Part shown: in pieces, positions 16,447-27,200 of the stretch
How the letters are laid out: every line of letters begins with the position of its first letter
Position numbering within the stretch: the first letter of the stretch is position 1
Source of the DNA: CAYLXN01 sp964388235
Lineage (GTDB): Bacteria; Patescibacteriota; Saccharimonadia; Saccharimonadales; Saccharimonadaceae
Assembly: GCA_964388235.1 (NCBI GenBank)
Contig: CAYLXN010000001.1
Coordinates: forward strand, 1 to 64,000
Direction: 5' to 3'
Length of the DNA stretch: 64,000 nt
Position numbers and translations under genes: made by a program
The notes under the pieces: model-generated
Database searches by the model: none
What the model saw: the letters and a program-made list of their open reading frames with translations, nothing else
Told to the model about the DNA's origin: nothing

Positions 16447-19400
16447 TTAGCTAAAATCATCAATTCGATCAAGGACGTATTTTTTGCCATCAGGCATAGT
16501 GGTCGTTGAGCGAACTCTGGCTTCGACTTGATTACGGAAAGTTGGATTGGTTCTCAGTAAGTCTTCAAATTGCTGCTGTTCAATTCGCATATTTTTCTGC
16601 TTGTAAAGTAGATCAGCTCTTTTTTCAGCTGACAGGCTGGAGCCAGCCAAGTCACGACTGATTTTTCTCAGTTCTCCATTGTAATCTTTTTGCTTAGCGT
16701 ATGAAGGCTTAACTTGATAAGTTGGCAAACCAGAGAAGTATTCTCTGACAGCTTGCTCTTTTTGAGAATCTTGAGAGGTATCAGTAGGATCGCTAGTCCA
16801 AGTAAAGCCACCTGGATCTTTGCCTGCCTCAAGGTAATTGCCTTTGTTGCCTTGGTGATTTAATTTATACATGATCATCGCCGCTTCAGTGTGGCTACCC
16901 TCGGCTGATAATTTTCTAGCTACTTCCAAGGCGAAATTATTGATAAACTCTTGACTGTAACCATTCTTTTCAGCGATTTGCAGACTGATAGTTAACTGCT
17001 GCTCGGTCAGAGCTCCTCCGTCAGCGGCAGTCAAGGCATTTTCCAAGATGGTTCTAACTTCAGTTGGATTAACGTGATTAATAATTGATTCACTAGATTT
17101 ATTGCTAGTTGGAGTAATATTCGAAATCACAAAATTTTTGGCGTAATCTTTGTCGATTCTTTCGCTTTGTTCGGAAATTTCAGACATATCTTTTTTGACA
17201 GATTCAGTGTCAGGTAAATTAGCTAGGCTAGGTATTCTTGAAACAACTTCTTTTTCGGTTCGACCAGTAACTCCACTAATGCCAGTTTTAATTTTACCTC
17301 TGACATTTTCGACATTTTTCCTTCGTTGCTGGTAATCAGCTTGCTGTATCGATTGGCCGAGATCGGATCTTTTGAAACTGCTAGCGGCTTTGTCGCCAAG
17401 TTTGCCAAGGTTTCTAATTGAGCCACTGACCAGCGGCATTTTGCTAATTAGCTGGATGATTAATTTAGGAGCGATTAATAAAGGAATGAAAGCAAAAGAG
17501 ATTGAAATTAATTTTCTGAAGCCGCTGGCTTTAGTTGACCAAGTTATTTTGTAAGCTAAATCACCGAAACCGAATAAGAAGGCGATAATTGGGTAGATTG
17601 CTAACATGGTGATGAATAACTTCAGCCATCGGCTAGATAAGTTTTTAGTGTTCGGTAATGCCATCAGGGCGATCGCTAGTGGTGATAGGAAGATGAGAAT
17701 TACAATCGCGATGTGTCGGGCGGCAATGGCGGCTAAAGCAGCAACTGCGGTTACTAGAGCTCCAATTAGTAATGGTAAGACTAGACTTAGGGCACCGAAA
17801 AAGCTAGCCGCCACGGTGACAGCCACTGCCCCGCCAGCTAATATAAAGAATTTTCCCTTGAGTGCTAGGTCAACAATATCGGCCAGTGGAGACTTTGAAG
17901 CAAAAGCTTCGTCGGCTAAATTGCTGAACATTATACTGATGTTGTCGCCAATAATATTAGCAATATTAACCGCTAATGAGCATAAGAAAAATGAGATGTT
18001 GATCAAAATAGCGGTGATGATGAATTGCGGAATTATTTGCGATAGTCGCTGTTGTGAACCTATTGACGCCATTTGCATGACAATCAGGATTAAGCCGATG
18101 ATTATCAATAGGCTGTTGGCGTAAGTGCGACTGATCATCCAGGCTTGGTTTAGAGAACTATCTGGCTCGAGCGCATCTTCGGGAAAAGCTAAAGCTAGTC
18201 GCAAAAGAGAGAAGGTTTTGTCGGCCGTTTTGCCAGCGAAACGAGTTAGAGGACAGGTAACCATGGCATGGAAACCAGTTTGAGCACAAGCCGATTCGGC
18301 ATCTTCAAGCTCCTCTTCTAATTTTTTGCGCATCTCTTCGTAATCCATGTCGTTTGAATATCGACTATCGGGTAGGTCTTTATAATAGCCTGCCGCATCT
18401 TTTTCGTTTTCAGTCATACACAACCAATCGGGATTGTTGTTTTTGTAATGGTCGTAGAGTTTTTGGACAGCGTCAATATCAGTCATTTGTTGGACTAAAC
18501 GAGTTAATGACGAGCAATCCATCGGTTGGAGCCAAGCACCAGTTACTTGAATAGCTTCAATTTCACATTTACTATCAAACATGTCTAGGCAATTTTGCTT
18601 GAGTTCTTCAGTTAAAGATTCATTTCCTCCCTCATGTAGTACTTTCTTACAAACTTCATCACGCCCAGATTCTTTAAGGCAGTCGTTCTTTATATCATCA
18701 GTAGTTATAGTTTGTTTTTGTTGCTGATCTTGGTTGAAAAAATTCAATCGTGGGTAGCCCTTTGATTCTTTCAGGCCGTTAGTGTTGCAGTCCCTAAAGC
18801 CACTATCTATTGCGGTGATGAATGAATCGTCTACTGCTTGATTAGGGAAACTAAAATCGGCACTGTCGTAGCGATTGAAGTAAAGGAAAGGTAAATCTTC
18901 ATGAAAAACTGAGTCTTCTGGGGTTGGATTTGTGTGAGAATTGAAGCGTTCTTTAAAATATTTTAGGGTTGATGTTATTGGTGTTATGTTACTTACAACC
19001 GCCCACCGACTTTTTAGGTTTGTTTGATATTTAGCTAACTGTTTTTCATAGTCTTTTACTAATTTATCGTGTTCTTTTTTTACATCCTCAGTTATATTGG
19101 TTGGGATTGATTTTGGGTCGAAATCGGTGAATTTTAACAGATCTACGGCGCCTTTATCGATAGAAGCGTTTAAGCCCATCATGTAATTTAGTCGTTGCCA
19201 TTCTTCATAAGTTACGTCTTGACATGGTTGATTGTCTTTGTTGAAGTTTGGATCTTTACCGTCGGTGCAATTTTCCATTTTATCTAAAATTCGATTGGCA
19301 GTGACGACTATTTCTCGGACAATATCTTCACAAGGGTCGGATTCAGTGGGGGTAGCTTGGGAAGGGTTTTGACTAGTGTTGCTACTTGTAGTGGTTGATG

Positions 19401-19539
19401 GTTGACTGCCAGAAGCGTAAGAATTTAGTGAAATGCCATAAAAATAGACAATCGTTAAGGCTAGTAAGATAGTGCCAATTGCTAAAAAATTAAGTGACTT
19501 GTTTTTAATAATTAGAGTAGATGGTTGTTTCTTAGGCAT
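16447..19539 (-). CDS. VirB6/TrbL-like polytopic membrane protein A
   Basis: 1030 aa. One N-terminal membrane segment (15-35) leads into a roughly 400-residue outer domain with many Cys (for example NDCLKESGRDEVCKKV). A multi-helix core follows at about 465-725, with the locus signature ALPNTKNLSSRWLKLF and AIYPIIAFLFGFGD. The remaining 300 residues form a soluble, charged, helical cytoplasmic tail. The core matches the VirB6/TrbL type of channel subunit. One of five paralogues in a row; its start lies 6 nt after the preceding gene's end. Confidence 0.78.
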   Translation of the reverse strand: MPKKQPSTLIIKNKSLNFLAIGTILLALTIVYFYGISLNSYASGSQPSTTTSSNTSQNPSQATPTESDPCEDIVREIVVTANRILDKMENCTDGKDPNFNKDNQPCQDVTYEEWQRLNYMMGLNASIDKGAVDLLKFTDFDPKSIPTNITEDVKKEHDKLVKDYEKQLAKYQTNLKSRWAVVSNITPITSTLKYFKERFNSHTNPTPEDSVFHEDLPFLYFNRYDSADFSFPNQAVDDSFITAIDSGFRDCNTNGLKESKGYPRLNFFNQDQQQKQTITTDDIKNDCLKESGRDEVCKKVLHEGGNESLTEELKQNCLDMFDSKCEIEAIQVTGAWLQPMDCSSLTRLVQQMTDIDAVQKLYDHYKNNNPDWLCMTENEKDAAGYYKDLPDSRYSNDMDYEEMRKKLEEELEDAESACAQTGFHAMVTCPLTRFAGKTADKTFSLLRLALAFPEDALEPDSSLNQAWMISRTYANSLLIIIGLILIVMQMASIGSQQRLSQIIPQFIITAILINISFFLCSLAVNIANIIGDNISIMFSNLADEAFASKSPLADIVDLALKGKFFILAGGAVAVTVAASFFGALSLVLPLLIGALVTAVAALAAIAARHIAIVILIFLSPLAIALMALPNTKNLSSRWLKLFITMLAIYPIIAFLFGFGDLAYKITWSTKASGFRKLISISFAFIPLLIAPKLIIQLISKMPLVSGSIRNLGKLGDKAASSFKRSDLGQSIQQADYQQRRKNVENVRGKIKTGISGVTGRTEKEVVSRIPSLANLPDTESVKKDMSEISEQSERIDKDYAKNFVISNITPTSNKSSESIINHVNPTEVRTILENALTAADGGALTEQQLTISLQIAEKNGYSQEFINNFALEVARKLSAEGSHTEAAMIMYKLNHQGNKGNYLEAGKDPGGFTWTSDPTDTSQDSQKEQAVREYFSGLPTYQVKPSYAKQKDYNGELRKISRDLAGSSLSAEKRADLLYKQKNMRIEQQQFEDLLRTNPTFRNQVEARVRSTTTMPDGKKYVLDRIDDFS

Positions 19540-19545
19540 AGTGAA

Positions 19546-21561
19546 CTAGAGCGGATGACCAGAATTAGTTAGGGCGCTATTGTAATTGTTGGCTGAAGCA
19601 ATATTCATACCAGCGTTGTTTCGAGAATCACGGATTAATTGTGCTAGCTGGTTGTTGCCTCGTAAGTTTTGCTCAAGAGCTTGTCGATCAAGTCCGTTTG
19701 CAAAGGCAAAACCAGAAGTGCCAGCTATTTCAGTTGAGCTCTTTTGGCTGATAATCCTACCGACATTATTAGCATATTGAGCGTCAGTGATGGAATTAAA
19801 GCTAGCGCCAGTTTCACGGCGAATATTAGCCATGGCTTCGAGGTCGTAGCGTCCATTTTGTCGGGCCGATTCAATTACATTTTCATTTATTCTATCTATT
19901 TGATCAGCCGACATGCCATCTTTTTCTAATTTAGCCATTAATTCTCGATATTTTTCGCCGCCAAAATACTGGTTATCCTTGCGAGCGAAATTAACAGCGG
20001 CTGAGCCAACGCCAGCCCTGTCGGTTATTCTGCCGTCTTTGTCGATCATGCCGTTAGTTCTTAGCATAGCTAGATCCATTTCATTCATATTATTAGTGTC
20101 AATATTACGGTTATTGGTGTAGGCGTCTAGTAATTCTTGAGAGCCATTCATACTTAAGGCGCTGCTAACTTGGTCGGCGCGACTATTAAGCGTGTCTCGA
20201 GCTTCCTGAGCTTTGAGAATTGATCCAGAGAATCGTCTGGTTCTTTTGCCCAGTTTATTCATGACTTTGCCAGCTGGGTTTTTAGTTTCTAATTGGCCTA
20301 AAGTAGCTTTTGCGTTACGAACTTCGGCTTTCCTCTTTGAGATTCGGGCTGGAGCTGATCTGTCAGCTAAACTCTTAGCGCCACTAATGGCTTTATCACC
20401 CATGCTTCGCAGTTTTCCACCAATCATTGGCATGGCGGCCATTGAATTTTTAATCAAAGTAGGCGCATAAATAATCGGTAAAACTTGAACTGCTTTAGCC
20501 ATCAATAATAGTAATACACTACCTCCAGCAACAGCAGTAATTGTACTGCTAGCAAAACTTGATCCGCCAAATAAAGCCGCCACTACGGGGTAAGTCATCA
20601 GTGATGTTGACAAGAATTTTGACCAAAGCCGATAAAATGATTCGGTGTTGGGTAAGACGTTACTAACGAAAGCAATTGGCGAAATAGCGATCACGATAAT
20701 TACAATGATGTCGCGAAGTGCTAGTAAAGCAATTACGACAATGATCGTCATGGCGATGCCGGCTAAAAGAACTAATCCGATAGCTAAAAGTGGCAATTTA
20801 AAAGAAGCGTAACTGGCGGCACTTACGGCGGTAGCCACACCAGCTGTTCCCACTGCAGCGCCCAATAAAATTTGACCGAAGATAGAGGTGATATCTTCGC
20901 CTTGATTTGGCGCTTGAAAAGCGGCGGCTGAGGCGGTTTTGAATAAACCATAGAGATTACTACCAATAATATTACTAATTTCAACTAAAGCAATAGTGAT
21001 GTAATACGAGACATTAACCAAGAAAATAGCTACTAAAAATCTTGGTAATAAGCGCTTGGTATTATAGGCTGAGATGAAATTGCCAGTCATGTAGGAAATT
21101 AGTAAGATTAAGGCGAAAACGACAAATAGGCCATTAGCAATACCTCGAAACACTGACCAGATACTCTTCACGCCAGCGTCACTGACGAAGGCTTCGTCAA
21201 TACTCATAAATGACATTGCATTTCCAGCTACGGTTTCTTCAAGTAGAGTAAATAAATAGTCGGTTGCTGAGGCCGCAGCTTCAGCGACAGGACATAAAAT
21301 ATTAGCGAGGATGTTATCAACTTTACAGTGTGAAAAGCCATTGTCGGTGGTCTGTGGTGGTTGTGTAGGAGTATTAGTTGTGTTATTGGTAGTGTTACTG
21401 GTTTGGGCTTGAACTGATGGGCTAAAAAATAAGCAATTTGAAAATATGACCGTCAGCAACAAACCGATGGAGAATAATTTAACTATTTTTTGCCCCGAAA
21501 ACATCTTATAATGATTATGCTTGAAAAAAATAGATTTTGCAATTGTTTGTTTAAAATCCAT
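19546..21561 (-). CDS. VirB6/TrbL-like polytopic membrane protein B
   Basis: 671 aa from the ATG at 21561 (AGGAGA site; a TTG one codon earlier is also possible). A signal-like segment (30-50) and a short outer part precede the core at about 125-400. The core includes KRLLPRFLVAIFLVNVSYY, VLPNTESFYRLWSKFL and TYPVVAALFG. The tail (400-672) is polar and helical. It is the smallest of the five paralogues and so the closest to a minimal VirB6 unit. The gene overlaps the previous one by about 11 nt. Confidence 0.78.
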   Translation of the reverse strand: MDFKQTIAKSIFFKHNHYKMFSGQKIVKLFSIGLLLTVIFSNCLFFSPSVQAQTSNTTNNTTNTPTQPPQTTDNGFSHCKVDNILANILCPVAEAAASATDYLFTLLEETVAGNAMSFMSIDEAFVSDAGVKSIWSVFRGIANGLFVVFALILLISYMTGNFISAYNTKRLLPRFLVAIFLVNVSYYITIALVEISNIIGSNLYGLFKTASAAAFQAPNQGEDITSIFGQILLGAAVGTAGVATAVSAASYASFKLPLLAIGLVLLAGIAMTIIVVIALLALRDIIVIIVIAISPIAFVSNVLPNTESFYRLWSKFLSTSLMTYPVVAALFGGSSFASSTITAVAGGSVLLLLMAKAVQVLPIIYAPTLIKNSMAAMPMIGGKLRSMGDKAISGAKSLADRSAPARISKRKAEVRNAKATLGQLETKNPAGKVMNKLGKRTRRFSGSILKAQEARDTLNSRADQVSSALSMNGSQELLDAYTNNRNIDTNNMNEMDLAMLRTNGMIDKDGRITDRAGVGSAAVNFARKDNQYFGGEKYRELMAKLEKDGMSADQIDRINENVIESARQNGRYDLEAMANIRRETGASFNSITDAQYANNVGRIISQKSSTEIAGTSGFAFANGLDRQALEQNLRGNNQLAQLIRDSRNNAGMNIASANNYNSALTNSGHPL

Positions 21562-24229
21562 CAATAATTCTCCTCGTGTTCATATCAAGACTGTTTTTAT
21601 GAAAATCGATTGTCGATTTTAATTCGGGTGAACTGTTGTATAGCTCTCTTATAGCATCATGCCCGACGGGGTTTTCGATCGGGTCAATTGAACTGGTTTG
21701 CAGGCGAAGGTTGAAGGTATTTGGTTTGTTTTGGTCTTGAACGATTGGTTTAGTTAGGAATTCGCGTTGGAGGTTTTTCTTGTAAATTTGATCATAACGA
21801 GCCGCTTCGCTAGTGTTGGTGCGAATTGGTCGCCCCTTGCTAAAATCGCCATTGTTAAACTCTAAATTGGTTTTTATCGAGGCAATAGTATTGATATTGG
21901 TGGTGTTGTCAAGATTGTCGAGCATGTTACCGACGATAATATTCAGATCGGTAGCTGAGGCTCCTTGCTGGCTAGTCGTGGCGAGTACTAAATCAATTGT
22001 TTCGTCATCTTGAGTGGTTAATTGACGTGATTCTTTTTTGGCGGCGGCAACTAGACCAGCTATTGTTGCTAGCTTCAGGCTAGTGTTGTCGGCGGTGTTG
22101 TGCTTGAACTGATTATAGACCGCTCGTTGATTGTCATTTAAGGTATTAATCGATGAATCGCCAGCAGCAACTCTTGAGACTTGCTGCATGTCGTGGAAGC
22201 TGACACCTTCAGCCATTTTCTCGTAGTCTTTAGCTAGTTTTTGCTGAGCGTTGTACGCTTGATTGGCCACACCTTTTGATACACGTCTCAAGGCGCTTTG
22301 AGCTCGACCAGTAACAGCAGCTGAAGGACTAGTTAACCAGTGGCTAAATTTATTACCATACTCCCCTGTAACGGCTTTTTCGGCAGCTTTTTCGCGTTTT
22401 TGCTTGCGGGCGCGATGAAAGGCAGATTTTTCGTACTGTTTCTTGCCAAATCTAGACGCCATACTACTTGCCATGCCAATAAAACCACCAGCAACAGCCA
22501 CTTTGCCGAGTGATTTAAAGATAACTATAGGCGTAATTAACATCGGAATAATTAACGCTGACCACGGAATAAGAACTGAGAATACTTTCATCATATCAGC
22601 ACCCGAAAGGATGTTGCCACTTAATATCGAATAGGCTAATAATCCACCACCAGAAAATAAAGCCACGGTCGGGTAAATCATTAGGCAAGCGATGAAAGCG
22701 TTAAACCACATACTGAAATATTTTTTAGTATTTGGTAAAGCATAAAGAGCAAAAGCTACTGGCGCTAAGGGTAATAAGACGATCAAAAGCGCATTACGGG
22801 CGGTTAGTAAAATCATCGTAATTGCAAAGGCAATAATCCATAATACTGCAACGATAATTAATAATAGGATGAAAATTAACAATAAGAAAGCATCACCCCA
22901 ACCGTAACTAGCTCGTAAATTACCACTGATATCAAAGTTGGCGCTGTTTGTCACCCAGTCTGACCATTGAACTAATAAACTAAAAATCGACTCGCCGAAG
23001 ATGTTTGACAAGTCAACAATTGCTTTAGCAAAGTAGGCTGAGGCATTGACTAACAAGGCGGCAATTAGCCATTTGGGCAAAGTTTGCTTGATAGTGTAAT
23101 TTGACAAACCAATACCACTTCCGATATAGTCGCCTGCTAAGTAGGAAATAAGCATGATTATAGCTGCTACCACCAAGATTGAATTAGCGGTTACTTGGAA
23201 GATTCGCCAACTGTTAGTTAGTGCTGGTTGGTTAAAAACTGAGTCATCGTTTCTTAAAAACGGTTCGAGAATGTCGAAACTACTAGTTGATGCGTCAGCA
23301 AGTAACTCCCCTAGCCTGCAAAATAACCAGCTCATGCCACCAGCGGCGTAGCAATATTTAACACCGTTATCAGCCTTGTCTTGGTCTAATTTGGCGCCAG
23401 CTTGACTGGCATCTAGTGCATCAAGGGCGTCTCTTAATTCTTTTTCTTTATTAATGTAATTTTCGATCATAGTTTTGGTATCTAAATCAGGTGTAGGCCA
23501 GTTGGGTGTTAAGCCAGCGCTAATGGTGTTGCTATAGAGATGTTGTAAGATAGTCGGGCTAAGTCGACCAGCACCAAAGAGTGACTGACCGTCTTGATCA
23601 ATGACCGCTAAACATTTTTCCCGGCTAAATTTAGGGTCTTTTCGATTACAAATCGCGATGATGTCGTTGGTGACTTGGTTTGAGTCAGGGGTGTTCGTTG
23701 ATAAAGTCGCACCCTTGCCGTTGTCGGTACAAATTTTATTAGCTGGTTTGCCTGCAGGGTTAGATGAACCAGTGTCTCTTCCTTCAGCAATACTAGGGGT
23801 AGCAATCTCTAATGATGAATAATAAGTACAGTAAAAAACTTTTTTGTTTACTGTTTGATTATTGCCAGAGTTTTCTACAGTACCAGTTGTTTTAATTGGA
23901 TTACCATCTTTGTCGTAGACATCATCCCACCTTATTGAGGCTCTACCTACACCACCCGATCCAGATTCGGTTTTTTGATCTGGATTAAAGCTACCATTAA
24001 CATTTAAGCTGACAAAAAAGTTAAGCATTCGTCGATCGTTGGCAGATAACGGATCTTCTCCAGTCGCGGCGTTGCTGATTAATTTCATTTTTAAATACTC
24101 ACTAGTGATCATGATTTCGTCATAATCAAGTATTTGGGCGTTAGCCGAAGCGCTATTTAGTGAAAATAGTAAACTAAAAACGACAAACAGTAGAATTGGC
24201 ATTTTTCTAGTTTTAAAATTAAAAATCAT
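21551..24229 (-). CDS. VirB6/TrbL-like polytopic membrane protein C
   Basis: 892 aa. A signal peptide (about 9-30) is followed by a roughly 300-residue outer domain with scattered Cys. The core at about 335-610 contains QTLPKWLIAALLVNASAYF, ALPNTKKYFSMWFNAF and MIYPTVALFSGGG. The last 280 residues are a charged cytoplasmic tail (RARKQKREKAAEKA near its start). The start overlaps the end of the 1413-aa paralogue by 4 nt (ATGA), a sign of coupled translation. Confidence 0.78.
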   Translation of the reverse strand: MIFNFKTRKMPILLFVVFSLLFSLNSASANAQILDYDEIMITSEYLKMKLISNAATGEDPLSANDRRMLNFFVSLNVNGSFNPDQKTESGSGGVGRASIRWDDVYDKDGNPIKTTGTVENSGNNQTVNKKVFYCTYYSSLEIATPSIAEGRDTGSSNPAGKPANKICTDNGKGATLSTNTPDSNQVTNDIIAICNRKDPKFSREKCLAVIDQDGQSLFGAGRLSPTILQHLYSNTISAGLTPNWPTPDLDTKTMIENYINKEKELRDALDALDASQAGAKLDQDKADNGVKYCYAAGGMSWLFCRLGELLADASTSSFDILEPFLRNDDSVFNQPALTNSWRIFQVTANSILVVAAIIMLISYLAGDYIGSGIGLSNYTIKQTLPKWLIAALLVNASAYFAKAIVDLSNIFGESIFSLLVQWSDWVTNSANFDISGNLRASYGWGDAFLLLIFILLLIIVAVLWIIAFAITMILLTARNALLIVLLPLAPVAFALYALPNTKKYFSMWFNAFIACLMIYPTVALFSGGGLLAYSILSGNILSGADMMKVFSVLIPWSALIIPMLITPIVIFKSLGKVAVAGGFIGMASSMASRFGKKQYEKSAFHRARKQKREKAAEKAVTGEYGNKFSHWLTSPSAAVTGRAQSALRRVSKGVANQAYNAQQKLAKDYEKMAEGVSFHDMQQVSRVAAGDSSINTLNDNQRAVYNQFKHNTADNTSLKLATIAGLVAAAKKESRQLTTQDDETIDLVLATTSQQGASATDLNIIVGNMLDNLDNTTNINTIASIKTNLEFNNGDFSKGRPIRTNTSEAARYDQIYKKNLQREFLTKPIVQDQNKPNTFNLRLQTSSIDPIENPVGHDAIRELYNSSPELKSTIDFHKNSLDMNTRRIIDGF

Positions 24230-27200
24230 AGAACTATCCTGTCAGGTGTGATGCCGTTAGCAACAATAACTTCTCGAGTGTCATCTGGATTAAACTGGGT
24301 AATACCAAGACTAGTAAAGGCTTCATTGACTGAACCAAAAGCAGTGTTATTGCCCAAAGCTTTGGAGTAAGCATTCATGGAATCGAGAAGAGTTTGATTG
24401 ATGGCGTTTTTCTCATTGTTTGTCAATAAATCGTGGCCATGAGCCGAGGCAAAAAATGGTTGCTCTTCGAGTGGCAGCAAAGTGCCGGTAACTGGGTCGA
24501 CAGCTGGCGGTTGTTTAATTTCGTTTTTTATGGTCGTAAAGCTGGTACCGTTATGGGTGTGCATGTGGTGCTGGCTTTTGTAGAGTAGTTTGGCGGCTTC
24601 CAAAATAGATTCATCTAAATTAGCGATAACGACAGGATCAAGGTGGTCATAGCTTTTCAGGACATCATAAAGATTAGTCTGTCTAATCCTTTGCGGATCT
24701 TCAGGTAAATCTCTGATCATACTTTTGACGATATCGGTTGTTGAGGTGGCGATATCACTGCCAGACGAATATAATTCTGCGGCTAATTTTTCCTTGGCTG
24801 TTCTCAGGTCTTGCTGATTATTAGCCGCTGGTCCGCGTTGCAAATATTGATTTGAGTTGATACTCAATATGCCGAAACCTTTAGCTGCATCTTTGGCTTT
24901 GGCGTTTAATATGTTTTGATCAATTTTAATATCTTTAACCAGTAGCGGTTTGAAATTATAACCATCATTGTCAGCTAGTGACCAATCATTATCCTGTATA
25001 TTTTTCTTTTTGGCGGTGGCTTTTTTAATAACCTCCATGAAGCTATTTTCTTGAGTAATATCACCAATCGTGTTTTGATCGAAGAAAAGGATTTTTAGGT
25101 CAGGATGAGAATCGTCTGACGGGTCGATAACAAATTCTTTATCGCCGTTGGCCAACCGTTCTTGGTTGATGTATTTGGAGATAAGAGCCATTTTTTTCTG
25201 ATCAAGGTTTTGAAGAGACGCTAGGCCTTTGCGTATTTGAATCATGTTATTATTCTGAGTATTAGTTATGGCATTCACTCCTCCGTTACCAATTCCAACA
25301 TTGATGGTAGTTGCGGTTAAGACATTAACTAATGAATTTACATCCATATCGTTATAGCCAGTACTTAGTTTAGTTAAACGACTTTTTAGATCGGCCGTCG
25401 CTTGATTGATAATGCTATTTTTCTCACTATCAGTTAGTGACATGGTATTGGAGCCCGTTAGGACGTCATTTCTTATCTGTTGGATAGCTTCGTTTTCGAT
25501 GGCAGAGAAATCGAGTTTGGTGTTTGAATTATTGTTGAAATTGTTAATTACCTCTCTAGAAATAACTTGATCAATATTTAAAGTCACGGTTTTATCTGGA
25601 CCAACTGAGTAAGCTTGACTTGAGCCAATACTGGAGCGTATAGCTTGAACGTTTTTGGGTGGCGTGTAAGCTTCATAACCAATAATCGATTCAATGATAG
25701 CTACTTGCTGAACTTGACCATTTTTTAGCGCGGTAATACGAGCTTTTTTGAGTTCATTTTCAATTACACTCAAATCTGCGCCCTGCTCGTAAGCTTTTTT
25801 GTAGACATCAATGTAAAATTGTGGGTTGCTGACGCCATTTATAATAGCGGCATTAGCTGCCGAGAATTGGAAAATTTGAGAATTTTTGCCGTATCGAGCG
25901 GTAATAGCGTCGTAAACTGCTCGGTCTTCGGTGTTTAAGCCTTCGCTTGATCCCATATGAATAGCTCGGATCAAAGCTGGACTGTGTTTGATCGAATCGG
26001 TGATATCATTAGCCATTTTGCTTTGAGTATAATTAACTTTGTTGGTGCTTTTGGCAACAATACCGCCAGTCAAGCGATTAAAATAGCTATTTCGGCCGAG
26101 TTTAGACATTATTCGACCAGATTTTTTTGATAAATTAGCTTTCAAGCCATCGCCAGGTACGGCTCCGTAGAGAAACTGCTTGTTTTTTAGAGATTGTTGA
26201 TCTCTGATAGCTTGAGAAGCTGGTAGGTTTTTGCCAAAATTCCAACCAGCACCAGTTAATTTCTCAAAAGATTGGCTGAGTTTTGCGCCAGCTATTGGCA
26301 CACCTCTCATTAATTCAATGATGATTTTCGGCACCAGTAGTATTGACAAGGCAGGTAAAGCAAAGGCTGCTAATTGAAATAAAATATTACCCGAGGCGTT
26401 AGTTAAGATTTTAGAAGTTAATTTACTGAGACTTAAAATCAAGACAGTTATTGGATAAACACTGACGCAAGCTATAAACATTTTTAGCCATTTATTAAAG
26501 ACATTGTCAAGATTTGGGATTGACATTGTGGCGATAGCGAGAGGTGCTAAAATTACCAAGAGGATGATGGCGGCATAGCGAAATGATAATAGGAAAACGG
26601 CAAAAGTTAAGCCGATAAACACAGCTGGTAAGATTACCAATAGAAAGAATAATCCACCTAGTAAGATTACACTGCCAGCAACTGCGGCGACAGTTAAGAT
26701 ACTACCGGTTACGATGGCAGCTATTTTTAACTGAGGACCAGGGATGGCTTTAGTCACGCCATCAATTAACCCACCGATGTTATCACCCAAAATATCAGCC
26801 ACAGTTATGATCAATCGGCTGAGATATAGAGAAATGGTTACCAATAGGACGCTAATTAACAGCTTGGGCAGCATGATTTTGATCTGGTAATTTGATAGGC
26901 CGTTGTTGGTAATATATGAAATCAACAACACCAAGAAGCCAATGACGATAATCGAAAAGGCAATGTTGCGCACTACTCCCCAGATTGATTCGACTCTCTG
27001 ATCAATAATATTTGGATTGACAGAAATTAGGCTGTCGAGTAAGCTAGATGATTTATCGGCCGCCGAAACAGAGGTGGTGGCTAGCGGGCAGACGATCCAT
27101 TTGGCAGTAATAAGATCAGTATCAAGAGCTGCACAAATATCACCGCCATTGTTGGGTTCAGAGATGGAATTGGCGACACAGTTATTAGCAAATACCTTAC